64,000 nt of DNA, from NCBI GenBank assembly GCA_964036045.1, contig OZ038387.1, positions 57,134,427 to 57,198,426 on the forward strand. The letters run 5' to 3'. Made by a program: the position numbers and the translations under genes. Source of the stretch: Eutreptiella sp. 'Long Island Sound 2002' (taxonomy: Eukaryota; Euglenozoa; Euglenophyceae; Eutreptiales; Eutreptiaceae). Below the pieces are notes generated by a model. It made no database searches. It was not told the DNA's origin and was given only the letters and a program-made list of their open reading frames with translations. Positions within the stretch are counted from its first letter, which is position 1. Each line of letters starts with the position of its first letter. This document shows, one piece after another, positions 24,075 through 36,300 of this stretch.

Positions 24075-27000
24075 TCCCCCCCTTTTTGGGTCGAAAATCA
24101 CGAATCTTTTGGTTTTTTTCGATTTTGAACCGAAAAAGTGTTTTCGGGTCCTGAGTGCTTATGCAATTCATTCAATTTTCAGTCATTTTTGCTATGTCGG
24201 CGTTTTTGAGACCTTAATGACTTTGCGGAACCCATTTTGAGGGGTGCATGGGGATATTGTGGCAGTATGCACATAGTAGGACAAAAGGACGTTTTTTGCA
24301 GTCAGAACTGACAGTGAGTTCCATGCTGACACAGGGCTTGTGTGGGCAAACACTACTTGCGTTGTGTGGGGCTTGGGGCACAGTTTTGGGGACACATTGC
24401 ATTGCACGAGGGATAGGCCTGAAAGCAAGTGGGTTCCCAAAGGCCTGCTGGCTTTCTTCCAACCCTCTTGCCAAAAGGGCCAGATGTGACCAAAGGCTTC
24501 CTGTGCACAGTGGTGACCACATTTAGAGGTTCAAGGAGTTCAACTCGCCGTCATTTGCCATTGTGTTTCAGTGGAGTCTTTGCGAACACCAATATTTGTG
24601 TACAATAGTGGTGCCATTCCCCCATTATCCTGCTACCCCCCGGGAAACTGGGGGACCGTCACTTGGTGGCTTTCCCCCAAGGGGTAGCAGGGGCTGTACT
24701 ATGGGTGGGATATGATAAGCTCCCCTTGAGAAGCAGGTGAAACATGAGGGCTGTCAGAGTACTTTTGGGGGGAATCCTTGCACTGCACGCGCACTGCGCT
24801 ACATTTTTTAGACTAGAGAACCCCAGAAGAGCGCCAGACACACCCTTTCCAAATGCCCTCAAAATCAGGCCACCCCAGCTTGAAACTCCACAATTGTCCA
24901 CTCATGCAGCATACCCTTCCCAAGTGCCCTCAAGACTGTCAAATCAGCATCATACTTAAACTCAAGGCGGCGAGTGGGGTTAGAGGAGTGAGAGGAATGG
25001 GGCTAGGTTCGAGGAATCGGGTGAGGCTGGGTCAGAGGCTCTGCACATGAGCTGCTTGCACCTCACACCTGTGACCTGACCTACGAGGCTACATGATCCA
25101 AATCCTCATCACCATTGTCCTCGTCCACAGCCTCACCCATCCATACTGTGATGTCTAAAAAGAGGACAAACAAATTGAAGCCCTTTAGAGAGCACCCTAG
25201 TAAAGTGTGAAAAGGGTGAAAACAGGTGAAAATAGGTGAAATTGTCCGAGAACCGAAATATGCCATATCTCCAATGCGGAAGAAGCATCAAAATACCTGT
25301 TGTCAACCAACAATGATACCCCTAGTATCACAAAGTATGGGTTTCTAGTACGGCTGGATGTCCAAATAGTTGCACTGTGCGCGCACTGCGCAAAGGGCGC
25401 CCCCTTGGAAAAGAGATTACCAAACACAGTATTTTGTGCCATTTCCGGAGTTGAGGTAACCCATTTGCGAAATGCAGTTTTGGCATTGATTCAGTGATGG
25501 CGACTGGTAATGATGTTCTCAGTGTGGATTATTGCCAACAGTTACCCTGTGCCGTTTGCCCCTAAGCTCAGGAACACTGGTCAACCAGCACCTCAGAATG
25601 GTCTGCTGCAAGAAGTCCGTTCCTGCACTGTTCAAAATACGTGCAACCCAGCCCCCCACCAAACCTACCACAAACACAAATTGTCGTTAAAACAAAAACA
25701 GTTTTGCAGCAGGGGTTATCTGTACGGTGCTAAGAGATAGAAAAGAGTCGCAACATACAGACACACAAGCACAGCACTGACACCCAATTTCTGGTGCTTT
25801 GACTAAGCACAGATCCGCATCGTTCCTCAGTCTCCAGCCATCAGTCTCTTCAGCCTGCTGTGCCTTGGTGTCAGGCAAACCCCTTCCAACTCCACATTGA
25901 AGTGAGGTAGGGAGGCAAGTGCACCTCAAGGCCCAAATCTATTGCTTGTGCAATAGTTTCAAAAGAAGAAGCAATGCGGCGGCCACATCCCGAACACTCT
26001 ATGATGGGTACGCCCTTGGCCACAGATAGGGAGCCGGAGAGCACCTCAGATGAGAGGTGCTGAGCCTATTACTGGCTTTATCGGCAGCACAAAAGTGCGA
26101 TCCAAGCAACAGAAATACATTACCCCGACATTTGGTATTAACAAAAAAAACTCAACACCGATGGACATGGCACTATGGGGGATGCAGCGAGCCCAAGGAT
26201 GGTGCAGACACATGTAGTGTCCGAAGACGGTCCAAACTGTGATGTCATCATAGATATCACCTGAAATCTCACCCATATTGGAACTTCCCTTGGTACATGG
26301 CCATGGCTGCCAAGCCTCCTGCTGCCTTATGCTTGCTGATGCTTTTGGCCGCCTGCGGCTGGCTGCTAATTGCTGCCGAATATTCTGCTTTCCGACTACG
26401 TGCTGTAATTGCATATCGATTGTGAATGGCGCACAACTGCGACCCTGAACCACGTCAGACTTCAGTCGAATGGACAACGCCTTCGCTAGCTGTCGCTGCA
26501 TTCAAGTGTGGTCGAGCGACAGACAAAAGGCCCCGGTCACCACGTGCAGATTCCATTCCGAAGCTATCAATGAGAGAAGCCAATCGAAATCGTTGACGAG
26601 GTGGATGGCTATAATGGCACAAGAGGGCATTTCAAGACAGAGAGAGAGGGTTCGAAGGAGCCGATAGAGACTCTCTTGAGAAAATCCAGATGCGCAATGC
26701 AGAAAGAAACCAAAATCAAAAGCTACGCTCCGGCGGTGCCATACACCCATCGCTCTTCCGTTTGTCCCACTACAGAGGGGGTCGTTGTCAGTTCTCCTGG
26801 CCCCTCAGCACGTGGGCAAGCCCCCCACACTGATGGTTTGGTGTGCCGGGCCCAGACCAAAACACCGTCCGTGCATTGCACATTGCAAACCCCATTTTTT
26901 GACAATGTCAGCCAGTCTCAGAGCTGGAATACTTCCGGAGGATACGGGGGGGGGGGGGGGGTGAGAAATGAATGAAACAGGGGGGCAGGGGATAAGAGCG

Positions 27001-28483
27001 CAACCGCCCTTCCGTCACCCCGCCGTTTTCATCGCCCCCCCCCGCCGCGCCGTCCCCTATTCTCAGTACCTGCCGCCCATCCTTCCAGTATTCCACTATC
27101 TTCCCCCCGATCTTCGTATACTCCGCTGTTCAACGTTCCGATGACGTTAGCATCTCAGTGCAATATGGGGACTGCCCCTTCAAGATGCTTCAGAGCTGCA
27201 TGACATTGGCTCGAGTCCGTGGCGCATGTACCCGGAAGAATTTTGTTGCAGCCCGATCCGCTCCAGGGGCCACAAAATGAAAACACAAAATCACACCCCC
27301 CAGCACCACAATTCTACCAACTGCAACATACTCCTGCAATGCTATCCCCCACGACGACCAGATCAACAGAGTGGCCGTTCCTCCAAGCATCCATCCAAGG
27401 CATGCGATCCATGCCCTGCGGACTTGATGGAAGGAGTGTTCGATGCCACCCGTACTGATCACATCCCACACACAACCGGCGGTCTGCTTATGCGCAGGCT
27501 CCGCGAGGGCTTTAAGCTTGCTCGTGCCGAAAGTAAGGGCGAGCAGATGGCCCCACGACCCCCCCCCCCCAGACCCAAATCACCTGAACCTGCCAGGGCC
27601 TGCCAACGGCAATGTCTTACAACACTCGGCTTCGGGGATCGCAGGGAGCATGGCTGCGGCTCGGGAACAGCAGTAGACCGGTCCACCATCCGCAACCGCT
27701 GCAGCCAGGTACCAGGCACCTGGCCAACCGTCAACTGGCGTGGGTGCTGGGTGCCGGTCTTCATTCTCTTGCCCCTGCCCTTTACTTTGCCCCTGAGCGA
27801 ACTCCGGTTTGCTCGGATGTTCTTCCAAATATTGGGGCACCCAAGGGGGTGTCCGAGGGCCCAAATTGGGGCATGGGGTGCCAACGGCCCCTGAGGCGGG
27901 TCTGCGCTGCAGGGAAGAAGCTGGGTCTGAGACATGGTTACAAAGACGGTTGCCAGAAGTTGAGAATACGGTTTGGGGAGTGCAGGGTGGCGTCGTGTGC
28001 TGAAGGAACTGACACTCAGGCCCAACTTGCGCGTCCACCATGGGCTCAGCGGCGCCAGCGAAACGCAAACTGCGAACGCTGCAACATCATGACACCACCA
28101 ACTGAGGCGGTTGTGGCACGCCACCGTGGGTACAAGAGACACTGCATCTGATACAAAGCTGCATCTCCACCTCCACACTTGTAGATGTAGTTAGTACATG
28201 GCAGTAGATGTAGGCAGATGGTAGTTGATAGCAATCTCAGCAGACGGTACACGTCGACAGATTGCATCACATAATAGACAGTAGATGGTAGAAAATAGTA
28301 CGTAGATGCTTTGCTACGTACGCCACCGGCAATCCCTCAAAATACTTCAGGAACCAACCCACACACGCTCCGGGCTACTACTCCCTTTGGAGGTGAGCGG
28401 GTGCCTCACTCGCCTGCCCCGTTGGAGTATCAAATCAGAGCAGACTGCTGCAATCCCCAGGGCTCTCAAATGGGGGTGGCGCA
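24075..28483. other. Intergenic DNA downstream of the EF-hand gene; no gene recognised
   Basis: Open frames up to about 240 codons (for example 28178-27462 minus) show no family motif and overlap antisense frames of similar quality, so I do not call genes. Poly-G at 26944-26960; a degenerate GTAGATG-rich repeat at about 28183-28312. The 3' UTR of the EF-hand gene must lie just below 28484. Confidence 0.55.
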
Positions 28484-31400
28484 TTAACCCTGCATCTGTT
28501 GCCACTGGTCCAGGTACTGCTCCACGAACTCATGCTCTTCGATGGTGCCACCGCCATCGTTGTCGAAAGTGTCAAATACGATCTGTGCGTCCTCCTCGCT
28601 GTACCCGAGGCCAAGCTCGCGCATCGCGCCCACAAACTCCTTCAGCTCCATCAAGCCGTTGCCGTCCTCGTCGTACTTGCGGAACATGGCCTTCGCCAGC
28701 TGCACGGGGTCTGTGTTGGCTTGGATGGTGGCATAGTTCTGAAGGTAGTACTCCATGAACTCCTGAAGATGGTGGAACCAAATGGTCTTGCAGAGCTTTG
28801 CTGGAACGTAAGCATCATGCAGTACCCCCCCCCCCCCTTTGCAAGAGCACCACTGAAGTCCCAAAATTTGAGGGAAGCAACACCTCCTGTTGCTCTGACA
28901 AGGGGGGGGGGGTGAAATTTTAAAGGGCAAAGTAAGACATGGTTCCAAAAAATGCGGAAACAACACCTACTCTGACAAGGGCGTTGCTCTCACAGGCAGG
29001 GGGGGGGGGAGGTCTTCGCAACTGGAAAGGGGGCAAACATGGGGGCATTCTGATTCGCCAATAATGAAAAAAACTGCAGTCATGGCATATTTTTCGCACA
29101 TTTCGTCCCATTTCCTCCAATGACTGTCCTGAAACCCTCGCCAGATTTGCCGCACTTTCGGCCCCAGATGGCCTTGTCCCCCTTTGGCTACTTGACATCA
29201 TTCACGCCAACCAGGCTTCTCCCTCAGATCCGGGTGCCCAGGTCTCCCTTTTGCTCTGCCCGGGTTCACACGGATGGAGGGTCATGTGCTGCAGGGTCTG
29301 CCCTGCAGGCCTGTCTTTGAGCGCGGGGAGGGAGGAGGGGAGGGGGTCTGAGGGGAGGGGGGGGGAGGACCTGCTCCTTGCGGACCCAACGAAATCAGTG
29401 CAGAGCTTTGCTGGGCTGGGCTGTGTTGTGCTGTGCCTATCGAACCCGTTGATCCTGCTCAAAAGGCTAGACAACCTCTCACATTCAACACTGCTGGGGC
29501 ACAGGTCCAATGCACAGCGTAACAACGCAATCCTGGGAAGTAAGCCTTGCCCTTCACCACTGCCAAAACAGTATCCACCATGACGGCTTGTTTTGTGACA
29601 AGTGTCTATTGTTGCTTGAGCACTCATGTTTCCGTGTTTTGCTGTACCACGTGCATTCACCACAGCAGTGTTTCACGTCCATTTTCAAAATTGGGGATGC
29701 GGAATTGGTACTATGGTGACATTCCGCACCCTGCTATGGGGCCCTGCTATGATGAGGAGGAGACATTCTGCAGACCAGCGCCGGAAAAAAAATGTACCGG
29801 CTGAACATGAAAATTTTGATTTATTATTTTGGTTGGAGGCCGGAAGTCACAAAATTAATTAATTTTGGCATTTTTTTTATTTTTGTGCTGTCTATTTATC
29901 CTATGCAGGAGCCATAATTAATTAAATTGTGGAATAATTTTGTTTTGTTCCACTTCCAGAATTTGAGTTGCACAGGTAGAGACGCACAGAAACCCACTGT
30001 CCACCCCAAAAAATGTCATACCGTTGACCCTATGTGACAAAAAAAAGGGTACTCAGAACGAAGCTCAGTGATCCAGCGGTCGTACAGCAGACCTGGGTTC
30101 AAATCCCGCTGGCAGTAAACTTTTTGCTGGCGCTAACTTTTTAATGTGCCTGAGAGTCAACCCAGAGTCAAAAAGGAGGTCGTGTTGAGGGGGTAACTTG
30201 GCGCCACTGTTTCTGTTCGTGGCGCTTTTTTTTTCATGTGCACGGGAAAACTGTGCACTTTCTGAATATATTGCTTGTACTTATTGAGTGCACCATATTT
30301 CGGAACTCCTGTACCATTTCTTGCCAGGGTCACCCGGAAAACTGACAGCCTGAGACTCAACCCAGAGTCAAAAAGGAGGTCGTGTTGAGGGGGTAACTTG
30401 GCGGGAATGTACCCGGCGCATTGACGCATTAATTTATTTTCGTAATTGATTATTTTTTGTACACCAGTTTTGTGTGCCACCGCCTAGCCAATTAATTGAT
30501 ATTGGTATTTATTTTCGTTTTGGATATGGGATCTTTTAACCACGTTCGAGCAAATATTTAATTATTTAATAATAAATTTCACGTTCAGCCGGTAGGGGTC
30601 GGGGGAGAGGGGGGAGGGGGTGGGGGACCAGGGGGCTCCTCTTTCCACTTTTTTGATTCAAAGACAACCTGCTGCCCAGGCAATGGGGTTGGAAGGTCTG
30701 TGTGGGTCGGCGGCGGGTTTTTCTCTGGCTGGATGGTTTCCACTTTCCCTGTCCAAAACTGCCCGGATACGCCCTCTGCCCCTGCCATCGTCTGCCCAAA
30801 CTCAGCCCAAATCCTGCCCGGATACCAGGGAGAAGCCTGACGCAGAACCATGAAAAATATGCAGAACAAAGGCGGGAATAATTTGATCCACTGACCAGTA
30901 TGAAACTTACTCCGGAGAGCTACTCCAATTCTACATCACCCACTTTGGTAGACTTGCGTTGCTTGACGAAGCCACCTTCCAATTGCTCTGCATTGCAACC
31001 CAGGCAGATAACGTCAAATTGGAGTGGCAATAGGAGGGAATCGAAGGGAGGAGGTGAGATGGTGTCGTGCAGTGTTCACGGCCTTGGCCGTTGCTGTTAC
31101 CCTGGGCTCGACCCCTTCCCGCCTGCCAGTGCACTCTTCTTGGTTGAAGAGTTGGAGGGTGCAGGAGGGGGGATGGCACAGGGGGGGGGGGGTTGAAAGA
31201 TAAAAGCAGGTACCCCCCCCCCCCCATGTCGTTGGCCTGGGCCATAATTCTCACTTCTGAAGGGGGGGGCCAGCAGCTAGGGGGGCCAGCAACATGCCCC
31301 GGGGTACCATTCCAAGGCCTTCCAAGAATTCACAACCATTGCCCTCTAAGAATTGACACCTGTCATCTCAAACCCTCAACAATACACTTCTACGCATTAA

Positions 31401-33384
31401 GTATCAATTGTACGAGCAAAGAAATTTTGCATGCCCATCCTCTAACAATGTGGAGCCAAAAAATGCACGGCATTGGCTGCTTTTAGGCAAAAAGCCGGGG
31501 GGGGGGGGGGGGGATGATTCTCACTTCTGAAAAGGGGGGGGGGGCAGCGGCTGGGGGGCCATGTTTCTTTGTTCTGCAAGGGGGGGCCAGCGACAAGGGG
31601 GGGCCAGCGACATGGCGGGGGGGTGGTAGTGCCTCTGCTGGAATGGCTTCTTCCTCCCATGTAGAGCATATGTCTCGTCCTGCTTTGCAAGGAAGCATCC
31701 TAGTCGCACCAACGCTGTATTGCCTCATGTGTGCTAAGCACCACCACTAAGCTGCGGCATGGGCAGGACCTAAAGCCTAAAGCCGTGGTGTTGGCCCCAA
31801 CCCTGAGGCTTGTATCGAATGTGGGGTAGTGGCAGCCCCGCACTATGGAATTGAGGGTCCGTCGCGTCTCAACTACTACCGTACGTCCCCCGCCGTCCAG
31901 TGCATGCTTCTTGCCACGTGCATGTAATTTGGGCAGTGGGAGTCAGTCTCGTGGGGGATGCGTTGTGCGGGCAGTGTTCGCAGTCCACTGCAGCCAGCCT
32001 GTTGCAGCTGCTGCGCCTGGTGTCTCCAGTCTCCAGTCCACCTTCAAAAGTGCATAGTAGTAGCACCACAGATGCCCTTGATACAACTGCCTAATTTGCT
32101 GCAGTGTTGGTGAGGCCCCCCAACGCGCGGGCGTCGGTTTTGCAGGTTGAGGATGGGGTGGGACGACATGCAACTTTCCCAGCCAGAACAATGCTGTACT
32201 GCAAATAGGCAGTGCAAGGTGCGTCATGCCTGCTCTTCGATGGAGCCGCCCCCATCGACGTCGATCTGGGAGAAGATGTTCTGGGCCTCGCCGAACGTGG
32301 TCCCCATCCCCAGCTCCTTCATGGCCGCCATGAACTCGTAGATGTCCAGAAACCCGTTGCCGTCTCCGTCGAACTTGCGGAACGCCTGCCTGGCCACTTC
32401 CCCAGCGTCGGCACCACCGCCCTGTGGAGGCATGGTCTCGGGCACATCGTAATACTCCATCATGCGGCTCTGTGGACGGAACTCGCTCTCGCGCTGGTAG
32501 CCCTGCTGGGGCTGGGCCGAGGGCTGGTATGGCAGCTGGTAAGAGTTCTCGTACGACTGCCGGGCCTGACGGGTGATGTACTGCGGGGTGTCGTAGAAGG
32601 ACTTCTTCGTGCTTGCAGTCGCGCTGACCCCAGCAGCAGCAGCCTGCCGCCGCACCTGACTGGGGCTCACGAACGAGCTCTCGTACGTAGCGGCGGTGCT
32701 CTTGCCGTACGGGGAGAGCTGCGGCCGGGCGGGCTGGGAGGGTGGGTAATCGTGGGAAGCGGCTGAAAGGTCCCTCGTCACTGAGGGCGAGTAGCCCCCC
32801 CTCGTAACTGAGGAGGAGTAGCCCCCCCTTGCAACTGAGGAGGAGTAGCCTCCGTCGTTCGACGGAGCTGCGATCCGTTGGCCAGTGCTTTGGTCGAAAT
32901 ATTCCACGGAAATCACATCGCCTTCGCGATGGGTGGTCCCGTAGGTGTGAGAGGGGGCGGTCTCGCTGTAGGTGCGAGTGGGGGCGGTCTCGGTGTAGGT
33001 GGTCCCGTGGGTGCGAGTGGGCTCGGTGTACGTCGCACCTATGTACGTTGGCCTAGAATACGACGTTTGGTAAGGGGATGCGTATTCGGTGGAGGTGTGG
33101 TACTGGCTCGGATAAGAAGATGTGTGGTATGTCGGCGCCTTGTAAGTACTAGGAGCTGAGTAGGTGGTGGCTGGGGTCGAGTAAGTGGGTGGCGCCGCGT
33201 AGGTGTGCGTAGGTGGTGCTGCGTAGGTGCGCGTGCCTGGCGCGGGGTAGGAGGGAGTGCCGTGGTAGACTGGGGCCGGGGCTGGGGTGTGTGGTCTAGA
33301 TTGATTGAGCTTATAAACGGGTAGAGGTTGTTGTTGGCCAGCGGGCCTCGCAGGTGGGGCGGGGGCTGGTTGCTTGTTTCCCAT
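28484..33384 (-). CDS. Four-EF-hand calcium-binding protein with Tyr/Pro/Thr-rich N-terminus
   Basis: Probably a calcium sensor or calcium-regulated structural protein; the partner is unknown. Two exons: 33384-32230 (385 codons) and 28762-28484 (92 codons plus stop), 477 residues. The start ATG at 33384 is in good context (CACCATGGGAAAC). Residues 1 to about 300 are low complexity, rich in T, Y, S, P, and include GGYSSSV/GGYSPSV repeats. Then four canonical loops: DGDGNGFLDIYE, DVDGGGSIEEQE, DEDGNGLMELKE, DNDGGGTIEEHE. The last Glu of loop 2 is the first codon of exon 2, which strongly supports the join. EF1-2 and EF3-4 are duplicated pairs (AFRKFDGDGNG / MFRKYDEDGNG). The intron (32229-28763) starts GAGCAG|gcatga and ends accatcttcag, so it would be GC-AG. 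Gly2 could permit N-myristoylation, but residue 6 is Pro, which makes it weak. Confidence 0.88.
28763..32229 (-). other. 3.5-kb intron of the EF-hand gene, apparent GC-AG
   Basis: No GT occurs near the end of exon 1 that would keep loop 2 intact; the first intron bases read GC. The interior holds C/G runs (28827-28838, 28897-28908, 28999-29008, 31179-31191, 31498-31514), AT-rich DNA at 29815-30580 and the tRNA-like/duplicated segment at 30055-30405. No internal exon is needed, since the two EF-hand halves fit together exactly. Confidence 0.75.
30055..30405 (+). repeat. tRNA-like promoter boxes followed by a duplicated segment (possible SINE remnant)
   Basis: A-box-like AAGCTCAGTGATCC at about 30060 and a perfect B box GGTTCAAATCC at about 30098-30108 are spaced slightly too closely for a functional tRNA: the anticodon arm is about 9 bases short. 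CCAGCGG ... CCGCTGG can pair around the B box. Downstream, an approximately 54-base sequence (AACCCAGAGTCAAAAAGGAG and following) occurs twice, at about 30151-30204 and 30350-30403. A tRNA-derived SINE relic fits, but no poly-A tail or target duplication was found. Confidence 0.4.
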
Positions 33385-36300
33385 GGTGTTTGGTGGACTC
33401 GCTGTGCAACAACAACACGGAGCAGAAAAGAAAGGGTGCGCAATTACTGCAAAAGTGATGGTGCAGCTTTTCCTAGCTTTTCCTACAAATGAGACACAAG
33501 CTGCGAACAAGTGAACCCATCCGTTGTGACATACGTTGGCTTGTGACCCGTGGTTGCATATTGATGCGAGTGGCACCTTAGTGATAACAACACGAGGGTT
33601 TGCACCTTGCCGGAGAACGTGAGGTGAGAATAATGGTAAACCGGGTGACCCTTTGTCCTTGTTCTCTATCAACAACTTGGTCAATCTTACCTTTGCAACT
33701 CAATGTAACAATTCAACATGTGATCTAGGGTTCTATACTATAAGGCTGAGCTAGACACTATCGTTAACGCATGAATCAATCAAGAAGAAAGCAACCCGAG
33801 AAATCCACATCTCGAGCAACAAAGTGCAAGCACGGGGAGAACACAAACCCGAAGGATCTACGTGTACAAACAAGAGCATTGTCTTTCCTCCAAATGCGGT
33901 GCTTTCCGTTTTGATTGAGGTGGACTCGGTACCATTCAGACACGATTTTTCTCGGGTTCCAACTTTGCCATTCTCATTTCATTTGAGGAGTGACGCTAAT
34001 CATTCTTGTTATCTTATCACTGCACGCCTACGTCTCACACCAACGTGAAACTATCACGTGTAGCAGCGAGGAGGACAATGCTTTGCGCACTTGGACCCAA
34101 GAAAGTACTGCCCAAAATCGCAATACTACGTAATTGAGCCAAGCATGCAATCACCATGAGTAGCGTTGCGTTGTCAAATGATCATGAGACCGCAACAAAC
34201 CTGTGCATGTGTGCATTTACGGGTCATTGGGGTGTCATGGGCTCAACTTGTTTATTTGCTGCTCCAAGTATGCGCTGTGCTGTCAAGTGCTATGAACCCC
34301 CGTGCAGCTCGCGCGGTGTGCGCACCAATCCATCGCCGAGGAAATGGTTGCTTGCGGCTTCAAAAGATTCTCAAGCTTTGTGCACGGGCCAAAGCTCAAC
34401 GAAGCGCGCCAAACAAAGGATGTCCAAATCATACTTAGTGAACGGCATTTTAAATGCTCGCAAACACCCGTGTTCTCAAGTTCGCGAACTTATTCGTGGG
34501 TCCTCGTGGCTTTGCTTCTAGCAACAAGATGCCAGTGTTCTTCAAGGTTTGAGATGCTTGTGCATTTTTAATCTTGCGTCAACAACCTTTAGTGAGACAA
34601 CCAAAAGTAGCAACTAAGCTACTCCTTGCCGTTTGCTACTTTCTCACGTGATTCCTCAAAGTTGAATCAAGGGATGCTAGCTTCCCCAAAGGATGTTTTC
34701 GGATCCTCGTGCTTGCTCGGCTACGTGTCCTCCAACCTTGCGGGAGTTAACCTGAGGGTGCACGAAAAATTGCACAATTCGTTCATCGTAGCCTTGGCGT
34801 AATATGTTGGCGCATCACATGCATGGTGTTATAGCGCGCCCCCGTTGTAGTGGGGCATCATGTGTTGGTGTGTAGCGGCGGCATGGACGCCATAAGTTTC
34901 GGAGGATGATGCGGAAATACGACGTCGGCGCGATCAACGGGTTTCTATCTATCTTGTGGTGTGTAAACTCGAGCGGTAATCGGAGTTTGAGCACCATGTG
35001 GGATACCAGGAGGACCTCAACGGAACCCTTTACTTTGGGCTTCCTATCTCCATCCACCGCAAGCACGTGTAGCCGATGCCCCTCAAAAGCAAAAGAGCTC
35101 GTCCGTGTTGCATGCCCTTGTAGACCTTTTTCCTCAAGAGTCGCAAGCGGTCGTGGGCGGTGGGCACCCCCATATTTTCCTACCTACACCTCAATAGTCC
35201 GACGACATGCAAGGAAGACGAGATGATTTTTTCTCGACTTGAAATGTCAAATCCATCCAAAACACCAAACTTCATGCACGACCCGCCGAGTTTCTCGGTG
35301 CTTTTTGGTGATAGGTGCCAAAGTAGCTAGAGCTAGAGACGAGGGATGTGGTGCCAAGATAATAGAAGGGGCACACAAAGCAACCGTTTCTGGCAACACA
35401 TGTTTGATGCACTTCGACATGACTTCGTTGCGCATAGCGTCCTTCCGCTACTAACCATTCCTCGAAACACAAAGTTCACCGAATAAGCCATGGTCCAACG
35501 GGTTGATGTAACTCCAAGCTCTTTGGTGTGGGGGGCATGTAACTGTGCAAAGACAGTCAGTTCCACTACTTTGCCAAAAACAACAAGAGCGGGAACAATG
35601 GTTGCTCCCACCACCGTATGGAAGGCTTAAAACTTTTCGGGGATTGTAAGGCCCCTCACATTGCAAATGATGCTCACTGGCCTTATTGTTGGTTGCTTCC
35701 CGATTGCGTTCCCCGTCTGAGGCAACAGACTCATTACTGGGGCTTGCAAGCACGTAGGGCTTGTGCAGATTGCGGGAGGTGGGATGTTCCACACTTGGTG
35801 CCGAAGTTTCGGAAAAAATTGTCCAAGAAGGATCGTGTCCGCTCCCTCCCGATTAAAAGTACCCTGAAATAGTGATTACGGACAACTCTTTAACTTCTGA
35901 ATGCAGCTGATTTTCCGTTTGGAATCCATGCTACCTATGTCACCCCAAAACCTATGGAACAAAATGGTTCACCAATGAGACACTCAACAAGTTGAACGAA
36001 CCGATGCGCCCTTTGAATGCTCGCTGATTTCAGTTTTTCCTTGGGGGTGCTCGTTATTTGCACCGCAAGCGCCGCAAGTTGCACCGCAAGTTTTCCGTAG
36101 AACTTGCATATTCTACGGATGAGGACCTTTTCTGAATTGAGCAACAGGCCCAGGAGTCCACCGCGTGAAAAATATCCTGCCAATACAAAATTTCCAGAAA
36201 TTACTGGTTGGCACAATGAAAATTGTATGCAGGCAGTCAACCTGCCCAAGAATTTGCCTTACGGTCCTCCACAGTAAACAAATTCCGCAAGAGGACGCGC

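Noticed and set aside
27459-28178. 239-codon minus-strand frame and the overlapping 27226-27894 plus-strand frame
   Set aside because: Opposed frames of equal quality, no domain, no splice or start support.
30060-30115. Functional tRNA gene
   Set aside because: The A to B box distance is about 9 bases short, there is no 7-bp acceptor stem around a normal cloverleaf and no anticodon arm.
34830-35070. LTR-retrotransposon fragment in the strand-switch region
   Set aside because: Some frames recall pol proteins loosely, but no protease, integrase or RT motif can be shown.
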